Positions 1 through 4,907 of a DNA stretch of 6,377 nucleotides are shown piece after piece; position 1 is the first letter of the stretch, and each line of letters starts with the position of its first letter. The position numbers and the translations under genes were made by a program. Below the pieces are notes generated by a model. It had not been told where the DNA came from. It did no database searches and was given only the letters and a program-made list of their open reading frames with translations. The stretch is taken from the NCBI GenBank assembly GCA_964494735.1, contig CAZBSD010000070.1:1-6377 (forward strand), read 5' to 3'. The DNA comes from PHAA01 sp964494735. GTDB lineage: Bacteria; Bacillota; Syntrophomonadia; Syntrophomonadales; Syntrophomonadaceae.

Positions 1-36
1 GCCGATGATCACCAGGCTTCCTTTTCTGTCGCCCAT
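1..36 (-). CDS. cphB: Probable cyanophycinase, N-terminal 12 codons only (cut by window edge)
   Basis: An ATG at 34-36 is preceded by a GAGGTG ribosome binding site (42-47) at 5-nt spacing and opens a frame that stays open to the left edge. The 12 visible residues read MGDRKGSLVIIG. Cyanophycinases (serine-protease-like peptidase family S51) characteristically begin with a short polar stretch followed by G-x-L-x-I-I-G-G, so the fragment fits. It starts 21 nt after the stop of iadA, whose product would cleave the beta-Asp-Arg dipeptides that cyanophycinase releases, and this context carries much of the call. Twelve residues cannot exclude another Rossmann-like protein with a V-I-I-G strand; the missing downstream sequence would settle it. 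Confidence 0.6.
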   Translation of the reverse strand, partial: MGDRKGSLVIIG

Positions 37-41
37 CAATT

Positions 42-47
42 CACCTC
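42..47 (-). promoter_or_regulatory. Ribosome binding site of the putative cyanophycinase gene
   Basis: The minus strand reads GAGGTG, 5 nt before the ATG at 36. It decides the start, because the only nearby upstream ATG (47-49) is followed after one codon by a stop. Confidence 0.65.
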
Positions 48-57
48 ATCACATGAT

Positions 58-1191
58 CTACTTCTCAAACTTGCCCTTCTTGACTGCTTTGCCGTCAATT
101 ACCACCACTTCGCCGCGGGCCAGCAAGCGGAATATGCTCAAGTCATGCTGGTTACATACCAGAATATCGGCATCGGCACCCGCTTCCAAACAACCTTTGC
201 GGGGATAGAGCTTCAGTATCCGGCTTGGGTTCAAAGTCGCGGTCTTCAGAACCGTAGTTAGGTCCAAATGGTTTTCCAGAATTGCTGCCTTGAGGTCCTT
301 CCACAACTCATTCAATCTGCTGATCCCAGCTGGAGAAGGTGCGCTGCCATTGCCGTCCGAAGAAACGGTCACCTTATCCAGGTTCAATCCCTGTTCGATC
401 AGCATCTGCAGGCTTTGGGGGACGCTGTAGCCCTGGGTTTCACCAGCGGTAAGGTCTATCTGGCCGCCTCTGCGCAGCATTTCGATGCCCTGTCCAAAGA
501 GTTGGGAATTACGATTGATATGGGTAGGAACAAATATTTCGATGGGGAAATCGGATTCGTCTATCAACCGGAATAGGGACTGCAGGCCTTCTTTGCCGTC
601 ACCGACATGCAGGTGCAGGACCCCGGCCTTACCGCCCAGCATGCCGCCAGCGTTGGCTTCCGAAGCCAGGATTCGTAAATCCTGTAAGGTAGGATGGTTG
701 GAACGAAAATCGGAGATAGCTATCTCCCCCACTCCGATAACCTTGTCCAACATTGCTATGTCGGTCAACACTCTCCCGGTCAGTGTTTCGGTAGGACTCC
801 CATAGCTGCCGGTATATATATAGGTAGATATTCCTTCCGCTTCAAGGCCGCGCGCCTTCGATATCAAGGCTGCGATTCCCCTGGAGATGCTGTCGAATCC
901 CAGTAAACCAACTACGGTGGTTACTCCAGCTTCCACCACCTCACTGAAATAGATTTCGGGTATCCTGCTGATCGGTCCCTGTTCGCCTCCACCTCCGGTG
1001 ATATGCACATGCTGGTCGATCAAGCCAGGGCAGACATAGCAATCACGGCAATCGATCACCTCCACATCCCAAAGATGTGCAGGCTCGATCTCATTCCTGA
1101 TGCCGCCGATGGAGCCATTTACCACCAACACATCTTTTCTGCCCAGGTCATGGGGAGCATAGACGTGGCCGCCCTTTAGTATCTTGAACAT
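58..1191 (-). CDS. iadA: Beta-aspartyl-peptidase / isoaspartyl dipeptidase (metal-dependent amidohydrolase)
   Basis: A cytosolic binuclear-metal amidohydrolase that hydrolyses beta-aspartyl dipeptides. At 377 aa it is close to the 390 aa of E. coli IadA. Seen motifs: D59-Q-H61-V-H63 followed by GGGGE70 (metal ligands and substrate loop), L-L-G-F-D-S-I-S-R at 96-104, T-G-S-Y130, G-V-G-E155-I-A-I-S-D, H195 in L-H-V-G-D, P-T-H224-I-N-R227-N, and S-S-D279-G-N-G-S283. These align with E. coli H68/H70, E77, Y137, K162, H201, H230/R233, D285 and S289 (alignment from memory). Two replacements stand out: Glu155 at the carboxylated Lys and Phe99 at Thr106. The loop after the D279 motif is shorter than in E. 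coli. The start has GGAG at 1197-1200, 5 nt upstream. The next gene, 21 nt downstream, looks like cyanophycinase, so beta-Asp-Arg is the likely substrate (inference). Confidence 0.95.
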   Translation of the reverse strand: MFKILKGGHVYAPHDLGRKDVLVVNGSIGGIRNEIEPAHLWDVEVIDCRDCYVCPGLIDQHVHITGGGGEQGPISRIPEIYFSEVVEAGVTTVVGLLGFDSISRGIAALISKARGLEAEGISTYIYTGSYGSPTETLTGRVLTDIAMLDKVIGVGEIAISDFRSNHPTLQDLRILASEANAGGMLGGKAGVLHLHVGDGKEGLQSLFRLIDESDFPIEIFVPTHINRNSQLFGQGIEMLRRGGQIDLTAGETQGYSVPQSLQMLIEQGLNLDKVTVSSDGNGSAPSPAGISRLNELWKDLKAAILENHLDLTTVLKTATLNPSRILKLYPRKGCLEAGADADILVCNQHDLSIFRLLARGEVVVIDGKAVKKGKFEK

Positions 1192-1196
1192 TGCCG

Positions 1197-1200
1197 CTCC
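1197..1200 (-). promoter_or_regulatory. Ribosome binding site of iadA
   Basis: GGAG on the minus strand, 5 nt before the ATG at 1191. It is shorter than the GGAGG sites of other genes in the window. Confidence 0.6.
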
Positions 1201-1214
1201 TGGAATAAAAATGA

Positions 1215-1235
1215 GGTCACAATAAAATTGTGCCC
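1215..1235 (-). promoter_or_regulatory. Palindromic operator candidate over the iadA promoter region
   Basis: CACAAT-AAA-ATTGTG at 1218-1232 is a perfect inverted repeat with 6-bp arms. It extends to 9-bp arms with one mismatch (1215-1223 against 1227-1235). It lies 24-44 nt upstream of the iadA start codon. A possible minus-strand -10 (TATTGT, 1219-1224) lies inside it, with a TCGACA -35-like hexamer at 1240-1245. That spacing is only 15 nt, so the promoter is weak. A dimeric regulator binding here would block transcription of iadA and the gene after it; the regulator cannot be named from sequence. Confidence 0.35.
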
Positions 1236-1491
1236 TGCATGTCGAATTAACATTCCCTTATGGATCTAACAAAATTTTATTATTTGGATGAAAAGGAGCG
1301 TTCTTGAATGTGTAATGACTACTATGTTTTGATGTGTTTGGTGAGAGAAGGGCAAAAAGGAAGGAGGTGTTGGGTTGGGAGATGGCCTAGCTGGTTGGTT
1401 TTTAGAAGACCAGCGGGTGGGCGTGCTCAATAGGTAAACGATGGCTGTCATTGAGTTGTTTAACTTTCCTCACTTAACAACTATAGTAACT
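1236..1491. other. Intergenic stretch with no recognised gene
   Basis: This is most of the gap between iadA and the half-ferritin gene. It is AT-rich at 1260-1290, including AAAATTTT at 1271-1278. On the plus strand 1346-1385 is purine-rich with AAGGAGGTG, but the first ATG after it (1382) meets TAG after one codon. A weak 6-bp inverted repeat (GCTGGT 1390-1395, ACCAGC 1409-1414) has no T-run. I see no convincing coding sequence or RNA gene. Confidence 0.5.
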
Positions 1492-1530
1492 GAACAAAAG
1501 GGCAGAAGTCTGTCGAGAAAACTTCTACCC
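1492..1530 (-). terminator. Intrinsic terminator after the half-ferritin gene
   Basis: On the minus strand the arms GGGTAGAAGT (1530-1521) and ACTTCTGCCC (1509-1500) form a 10-bp stem with one G.U pair and an 11-nt loop, followed at once by TTTTGTT. It begins 27 nt after the TAA at 1558-1560. On the plus strand the same position is C.A, so the structure fits the minus transcript. Confidence 0.8.
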
Positions 1531-1557
1531 TCTTTGCGTTTCACACTAGAGACAAGG

Positions 1558-1866
1558 TTACTTCTTTTTGAGTTTTTCTATCTCCTCTTCTACTTCCTCG
1601 GCACCCTCCCGATAGAACTCCTCCTCATCGGGGGCCAGTTCCTTTAACAGTCGCAGGAACTCACCGGCATGAACCCTTTCCTCGTCGGCGATATCCTTAA
1701 GCACTTCAATGGCCAGTTCATTGTCGGTAGCCTCGGCCAATTGCATATATAGCTGGATGGCTTCATACTCCGCCGCGATCATAAAACGGATAGCCCTTAT
1801 CAATTCAGCATCGGTGAGTTTTCGTTCTTTGGTCAGTCCTGAAAAAGCGGTTCCGAAATCAGGCAT
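1558..1866 (-). CDS. Short ferritin-like protein of the encapsulated-ferritin (half-ferritin) type
   Basis: A 102-aa, mostly helical protein with one two-helix ferritin half. Such proteins dimerise so that a ferroxidase iron site forms between subunits. Helix 1 carries A-E33-Y-E35-A...Y40 and helix 2 carries D-E-E63-R-V-H66, the ferritin E-x-x-H. These match the iron ligands Glu32, Glu62 and His65 of Rhodospirillum rubrum EncFtn (alignment from memory), and A-T-D-x-E-L between the helices is also shared. The tail (about 80-102) is a Glu/Lys-rich helix with no obvious encapsulin-docking peptide of the hydrophobic G-S-L type, and no encapsulin gene is in this window. The start is supported by AAGGAGG at 1874-1880, 7 nt upstream. 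It has its own candidate promoter and terminator. It could equally be annotated as a rubrerythrin-family protein; free cytosolic iron oxidation or peroxide protection is possible. Confidence 0.82.
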   Translation of the reverse strand: MPDFGTAFSGLTKERKLTDAELIRAIRFMIAAEYEAIQLYMQLAEATDNELAIEVLKDIADEERVHAGEFLRLLKELAPDEEEFYREGAEEVEEEIEKLKKK

Positions 1867-1873
1867 CTTTCAT

Positions 1874-1880
1874 CCTCCTT
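1874..1880 (-). promoter_or_regulatory. Strong ribosome binding site of the half-ferritin gene
   Basis: AAGGAGG on the minus strand, 7 nt before the ATG at 1866. An ATG at 1871-1873 overlaps the spacer but is out of frame and stops after four codons. Confidence 0.8.
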
Positions 1881-1904
1881 AGCAATAATTGTTTCCGTAC
1901 TCTA

Positions 1905-1933
1905 AAGATACTATAAACTCCAGCGTCCCTCAA
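1905..1933 (-). promoter_or_regulatory. Candidate promoter of the half-ferritin gene
   Basis: TTGAGG (1933-1928) and TATCTT (1910-1905) are 17 nt apart on the minus strand, each matching 4 of 6 consensus sigma-A positions. The predicted start near 1898 gives a leader of about 30 nt. TTTATAG occurs twice around it (1935-1941 and 1911-1917 region), which could be chance. Confidence 0.45.
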
Positions 1934-1998
1934 TCTATAAAGTCGCCAGGCCGATTTTCCGCTGCTGTACTGAATGAACTGTTATGGTGTGCTGCCGC

Positions 1999-2045
1999 GA
2001 TGCCAATGATTGTTACCGGATGGTTACGCTGCGAACATTGGCATC
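1999..2045 (-). repeat. 10-bp perfect inverted repeat spanning the stop codon of the surface-protein gene
   Basis: GATGCCAATG (1999-2008) and CATTGGCATC (2036-2045) are exact reverse complements with a 27-nt spacer that contains the TAA at 2013-2015. No T-run follows on the minus strand, so this is not a standard intrinsic terminator. It may be a 3' mRNA-stabilising hairpin or a weak transcription stop. Confidence 0.5.
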
Positions 2046-3386
2046 CCATAACGCGGTGTGGCCAAAAGCCTTAACCACGTGGGCTATAGGCAGGCAGGCT
2101 CTGCCCGAGGATATTTCGGGGGCGGTATCCAGATAGACCGGACTTCCGTTGACATACATGGTGCGGCTGCCGATGGTCAGACGAATCGTAGTGCTGCTGC
2201 CGTTCAATGTTACCGTTTGCTGGGTGGGATTCCAGACGATGTCGGAGTCATCCAGGCCCACCGCCTTGCCTACTGGCCTTATGGGAAGAAAAGTGCGGCT
2301 GTTCTTGATGTATGGTGCAGCATCGCCCTGCTGGTTACTGCCCTGGATATTATACCATGATGAACCGATGATAAACACACTGGGTAACCCGGAAGAGGTC
2401 AACTTGAAATTGGACACCTTGCCATAGCCGGTGCCCTCATCATTGGTTGCGTAGGCTTTGACATAATAGGTCTTATTGGCGGTCAGACCAGTCAGGCGGT
2501 AACTGAAGGTTTTATCCTCCGCTATGTTGTTCCCTACCTCGATCCTGGTACTGGGATTGCTGCTGGTTCCATAATAGAAACCATAGGAGTCGATGCTGGT
2601 AGTGCCTTTGTCGGTTACCACCCCATAAAGGAGGGCATAGCCGTCACCAGCAGTGGTGGTCTTGGTTGTGACCCGTGGTAGTTCGGCTTCTTTGGTGGTG
2701 AAGCTCCTGACCGTACCATAAGCGGTGCCTTCATCATTGCGGGCATAGGCCTTGAAATAGTACTTGGTGTCATCTTTCAAACCGGTCAGCCGAAGACTGA
2801 AATCATCACCTTCATCGATGCGGGTACCCACCTTTTTCTTGGTCTTGGTGGAGGATGTGGTCCCATAATAGAATCCATATTCCTTTATGTTGGAATCGCC
2901 CGCGGATTCTATCTCCGCATTGAGGCGGGCGCTGTTAGTGGTGATACTGGTCGCGCTGTTGGTGGTGACCTCGGGTCCAACTTCATCGGTAGTGAAATAC
3001 CGAACGGTTCCGACCTTGGTTTGTCCATCGATGGTGGCAAAGGCGCGGAATTTATATCTCTGGCCCGAGTCCAGCCTGTCTATACCTACCGAAAAAACGC
3101 CGCTGGTTTCGTTACGATTTGTTGATTCAACCCTTTTTTCATATGCAACCTTGGTAGACTTGCCGTACTCAAATCCATATTTGATCGGGCCAGAATAGTC
3201 TGCGGCATCGAGATCTCCATGCAGTGCGGCGGAATCTTCAGTTACCGAGGTGGCGTCAGTGGTGGTAATTCTAAAGTCGGCCGCGGCTGCGTAAACAGCA
3301 GGAGTAGTACCCAATCCAGGCAGCATGAACGCGCACGTAAGCACCATGGTCAGCAGAAACACAAAAACCCTGTTTCTCTTTTTCAT
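2013..3386 (-). CDS. Secreted surface protein: three fibronectin-III-like repeats plus C-terminal stalk (Cu-amine-oxidase-N-like) domain
   Basis: A 457-aa exported protein. Residues 1-33 form a signal peptide: K-K-R-N-R, then a hydrophobic core, then V-Y-A followed by A-A-A-D. Three fibronectin-III-like repeats follow at about 37-133, 137-231 and 236-330, each with Y-G-F-x-Y-G (70, 170, 268) and a closing strand like Y-x-x-K-A-Y-A-x-N-D-E-G. Repeats 2 and 3 are the most alike. Residues 336-457 match the Cu_amine_oxidN1/stalk family (R-T-F-L-P-I-R, I-V-W-N, V-N-G, L-D-x-A-P, G-R-x-C-L-P, L-W-D), a non-catalytic module common on Clostridia surface proteins. The start at 3386 is chosen because GGAGG (3394-3398) sits 7 nt upstream and a signal peptide follows at once. 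The open frame reaches 3485, but a start there would lie inside the leader. No sortase motif or lipobox is seen; L-T-C at 16-18 has Thr before Cys. Adhesion or envelope binding is an inference. Confidence 0.88.
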   Translation of the reverse strand: MKKRNRVFVFLLTMVLTCAFMLPGLGTTPAVYAAAADFRITTTDATSVTEDSAALHGDLDAADYSGPIKYGFEYGKSTKVAYEKRVESTNRNETSGVFSVGIDRLDSGQRYKFRAFATIDGQTKVGTVRYFTTDEVGPEVTTNSATSITTNSARLNAEIESAGDSNIKEYGFYYGTTSSTKTKKKVGTRIDEGDDFSLRLTGLKDDTKYYFKAYARNDEGTAYGTVRSFTTKEAELPRVTTKTTTAGDGYALLYGVVTDKGTTSIDSYGFYYGTSSNPSTRIEVGNNIAEDKTFSYRLTGLTANKTYYVKAYATNDEGTGYGKVSNFKLTSSGLPSVFIIGSSWYNIQGSNQQGDAAPYIKNSRTFLPIRPVGKAVGLDDSDIVWNPTQQTVTLNGSSTTIRLTIGSRTMYVNGSPVYLDTAPEISSGRACLPIAHVVKAFGHTALWDANVRSVTIR

Positions 3387-3464
3387 AGTCATTCCTCCCA
3401 ATGTCAGTACTGTCAGGCCGATGGCTCGGTGGCGGATATAACTCACCAAATGCGCAGACGGCCT
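3387..3464 (-). ncRNA. Candidate structured 5' leader of the surface-protein mRNA
   Basis: AGGCCG (3464-3459) and CGGCCT (3420-3415) pair perfectly and close a stem-loop. Inside it TTGGTG (3449-3444) pairs with CACCGA (3431-3426) with one G.U. The predicted transcription start from the TATAAT at 3471-3476 falls on about 3464, the first base of the closing stem. The 3' part holds CTGACA twice, 3 nt apart, then the ribosome binding site. I tried to match c-di-GMP-I and -II, c-di-AMP, cobalamin, ZTP, fluoride and purine riboswitches from memory and found none convincing. It may be an unclassified cis-regulatory RNA or simply a stable leader. Confidence 0.4.
3394..3398 (-). promoter_or_regulatory. 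Ribosome binding site fixing the surface-protein start at 3386
   Basis: GGAGG on the minus strand is 7 nt from the ATG at 3386. Another in-frame ATG at 3390-3392 is only 1-2 nt away, too close to be used. Confidence 0.75.
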
Positions 3465-3470
3465 AATATT

Positions 3471-3476
3471 ATTATA
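3471..3476 (-). promoter_or_regulatory. Consensus -10 box (TATAAT) of the surface-protein gene
   Basis: A perfect TATAAT on the minus strand within an AT-rich stretch. The -35 is poor: TTTCTA at 16-nt spacing (3493-3498) or ATTTCT at 17. This suggests an activated or weak promoter. The predicted start is near 3464. Confidence 0.45.
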
Positions 3477-3510
3477 TGTAACCATATATTACTAGAAATA
3501 GCAATCGACT

Positions 3511-3652
3511 GGGATGTGTGAATCCCCCCGTTTCTCAGAGGAAAACGCGGGTATCCTGAGCTAATTTGATGGCAGCAGATTCCAGGCAAGATCGAGTCGA
3601 TTCTGTATCCGCACCCAGACACCGGCCCGCTATCAGGGCAAACGCTGCTACC
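3511..3652 (-). other. Hairpin-rich unassigned segment between the hydrolase and surface-protein genes
   Basis: Three inverted repeats lie in tandem on the minus strand. GGTAGCAG (3652-3645) pairs with CTGCTGCC (3578-3571), 8 bp with one G.U, enclosing a GCCC/GGGC hairpin at 3639-3625. CCCGCGTTT (3551-3543) pairs with AAACGGGGG (3533-3525), 8 of 9. GGGAT (3526-3522) pairs with ATCCC (3515-3511) and overlaps the previous stem, so the two compete. None has a T-run. It may hold the 3' end of the hydrolase transcript, a small RNA, or a decayed element end. No protein is recognisable in the open frame there. Confidence 0.35.
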
Positions 3653-3676
3653 GTTCATTTCCACGCCAGTTGGCAG

Positions 3677-4558
3677 CTAGAAGATCCTGATCTGTTTTAC
3701 CAATTCGTCCATACAGTCGATGAGGGGGGAGTGGCCGGAGTCAGGCAGGATGACCAACCGGGCCTTGTCTCCCAGGGCAGCGGCGATCTCTTCGCCGATG
3801 AAGGGCGGCACCACCAGGTCCCGGTCTCCTTGCAGGACCAGGGTCGGAGCTTGAATGCGATCCACATGTCCGTTGCCAGGGACCAGACCATTGTGCTGGT
3901 GGGAGATGTTGAATCTTAACAGGGCGTAATGGAGGTCGGCCACGTTGCGCTGGGTCATGGCATCATCAATGTATTCTTCGTAAAGACCATCACTGGGACG
4001 ATTTTTGGTATACATGGTCTTATCCCAGAGAGCCCGCACGAACTTGCGGCTCGGGTATTGGTTGAAATTCTTGATATGGTCAAGTCCCCATTTGGAAACC
4101 CTGGTGGACAGCCTCCCCAGCCCGGCTGGTTCTACTGATTCGTTTTTCGAGCGGGTCAAACGATAGCCTTTGATACCCACTGATTCGACCAGCACCAGTT
4201 TGTTTACATAATCGGGGTGGTCGGCCGCGAATTGCATGGCAACTCCCCCGCCGGTGGACCATCCCAGCAAATCGAATCCTTTCAGCGAGAGGCAGTCGGC
4301 CCAAAACCTGACGTCATCGGCCAGATCCTTCAGTGAGGAAATACGTTGGTTATAGGTGGAGACGCCAAACCCGCGCATGTCCAATGCATACAGCCGATAA
4401 CGATCTTCCAGACGGGCCATTAGTATCTCCATGTGTTTGGATGAAGTCATGTTGCCATGCAACAGCACCATGGCAGGCCCGCCGGTGCCAGCCTGCCAGT
4501 AGCCCAGCGTCTCCCCGTTGATCAGATCCACCTTTTTAACTTCATAGCGGTCTGGCAT
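3677..4558 (-). CDS. Alpha/beta hydrolase fold protein, substrate unknown
   Basis: A 293-aa cytosolic hydrolase with no signal peptide or membrane segment. The oxyanion region is H34-G-N-M-T-S. The nucleophile elbow is G-W-S101-T-G-G (G-x-S-x-G), the catalytic acid is probably D247 in Q-G-D-R-D, and the catalytic His is H276 in D-S-G-H-S-P. Between strands 6 and 7, residues about 130-225 form a basic, helical lid, which sets substrate choice. All triad residues are present and the length is normal for the family. The start has GAGG 6 nt upstream. Family members include esterases, lipases, polyhydroxyalkanoate depolymerase-like enzymes, peptidases and C-C hydrolases; neither the motifs nor the neighbours choose among them. 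A terminator upstream and a structured gap downstream suggest a one-gene unit. Confidence 0.9.
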   Translation of the reverse strand: MPDRYEVKKVDLINGETLGYWQAGTGGPAMVLLHGNMTSSKHMEILMARLEDRYRLYALDMRGFGVSTYNQRISSLKDLADDVRFWADCLSLKGFDLLGWSTGGGVAMQFAADHPDYVNKLVLVESVGIKGYRLTRSKNESVEPAGLGRLSTRVSKWGLDHIKNFNQYPSRKFVRALWDKTMYTKNRPSDGLYEEYIDDAMTQRNVADLHYALLRFNISHQHNGLVPGNGHVDRIQAPTLVLQGDRDLVVPPFIGEEIAAALGDKARLVILPDSGHSPLIDCMDELVKQIRIF

Positions 4559-4680
4559 GTGATTCCTCTTCCCTGCATTAATGGATCAGTCATTATGAAC
4601 AACCGCAATTATGCACGCTGGCAATTTGATGATTCGAACTTTAGATAAATTAAAATTTTGCCGATAAACATGTCTCTTCC

Positions 4681-4706
4681 TTTATATATAGTACAACTTC
4701 TGTCAA
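4681..4706 (-). promoter_or_regulatory. Candidate promoter of the alpha/beta hydrolase gene
   Basis: A perfect TTGACA -35 (4706-4701 on the minus strand) is followed by TATATATAAA. The best -10 reading, TATAAA (4686-4681), lies at only 14-nt spacing, shorter than the usual 16-18. It lies just downstream of the terminator and gives a leader of about 115 nt. Confidence 0.4.
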
Positions 4707-4735
4707 CCGCTTGTCCTGGTCAGGCATGGGTTCAG

Positions 4736-4778
4736 AAAGCCAAAAGACCTTTCATTTTCAGAAAGGCCTTTTGGCTTT
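4736..4778 (-). terminator. Strong intrinsic terminator after the rubrerythrin-like gene
   Basis: AAAGCCAAAAG-A-CCTTTC (4736-4753) and GAAAGG-C-CTTTTGGCTTT (4761-4778) pair over 18 bp around a 7-nt loop. The one odd pair (4747/4767) is A.C on the plus strand but U.G in the minus transcript, so the minus stem is unbroken. The 3' arm ends in CTTTTGGCTTTCT. It lies about 130 nt after the stop at 4908. The AAA/TTT flanks would let it act on either strand, but no plus-strand gene is near. Confidence 0.8.
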
Positions 4779-4793
4779 AAACATGAATCCTTT

Positions 4794-4819
4794 ATATATG
4801 ATCTGTGGCAATCATATAT
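4794..4819. repeat. 9-bp perfect inverted repeat in the rubrerythrin-like gene's 3' region
   Basis: ATATATGAT (4794-4802) and ATCATATAT (4811-4819) flank an 8-nt spacer. It is AT-only and lies 16 nt from the terminator. CCTTTATATAT at its edge (4789-4799) recurs 110 nt away at 4679-4689, next to the hydrolase promoter. Function unknown: a protein site or AT-rich coincidence. Confidence 0.4.
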
Positions 4820-4871
4820 CTAATTTGGTTGGTTGCGGTCAGTAAGACCAGACCTGTATACCGCTACTACT

Positions 4872-4907
4872 ACCGGTTATACCGGCCGCTGGGCTTCCCC
4901 CAGGAAG
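4872..4907 (-). repeat. Two small GC-rich hairpins directly after the rubrerythrin-like gene
   Basis: CCGGT-TAT-ACCGG (4873-4885) and CTGGG-CTTCC-CCCAG (4889-4903) are 5-bp stems with 3- and 5-nt loops in the first 36 nt after the stop. Neither is followed by a T-run. They may protect the mRNA 3' end ahead of the terminator at 4778. The remainder of 4559-4907 shows no gene. Confidence 0.35.

Noticed and set aside
1359..1390. Plus-strand small gene after AAGGAGGTG
   Set aside because: The first ATG (1382) is followed by one codon and then TAG.
3330..3338. Lipoprotein signal (L-T-C at residues 16-18 of the surface protein)
   Set aside because: Thr precedes Cys where lipoboxes need Gly, Ala or Ser, and the hydrophobic core continues past the Cys to a V-Y-A cleavage site.
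3387..3485. N-terminal extension of the surface protein from an ATG at 3485
   Set aside because: It would place 33 residues ahead of a typical signal peptide, overlaps the -10 and leader hairpin, and lacks a ribosome binding site.
3547..3565. Cobalamin-riboswitch 3' box (CAGGATACC on the minus strand)
   Set aside because: The G-C-C-G-G-T-G / C-C-G-G-C hairpin and the C-C-C-G-C-C-A-C-T-G-T core are absent upstream, and the gene downstream is not a B12-related one.
3443..3664. Open frame of 73 codons on the minus strand after the hydrolase gene
   Set aside because: No recognisable domain or ribosome binding site, and it runs through hairpins and the surface-gene promoter.
3566..3919. Open frame of 117 codons on the plus strand
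   Set aside because: It is antisense to the hydrolase C-terminus, whose catalytic motifs are clear; no ribosome binding site or domain.
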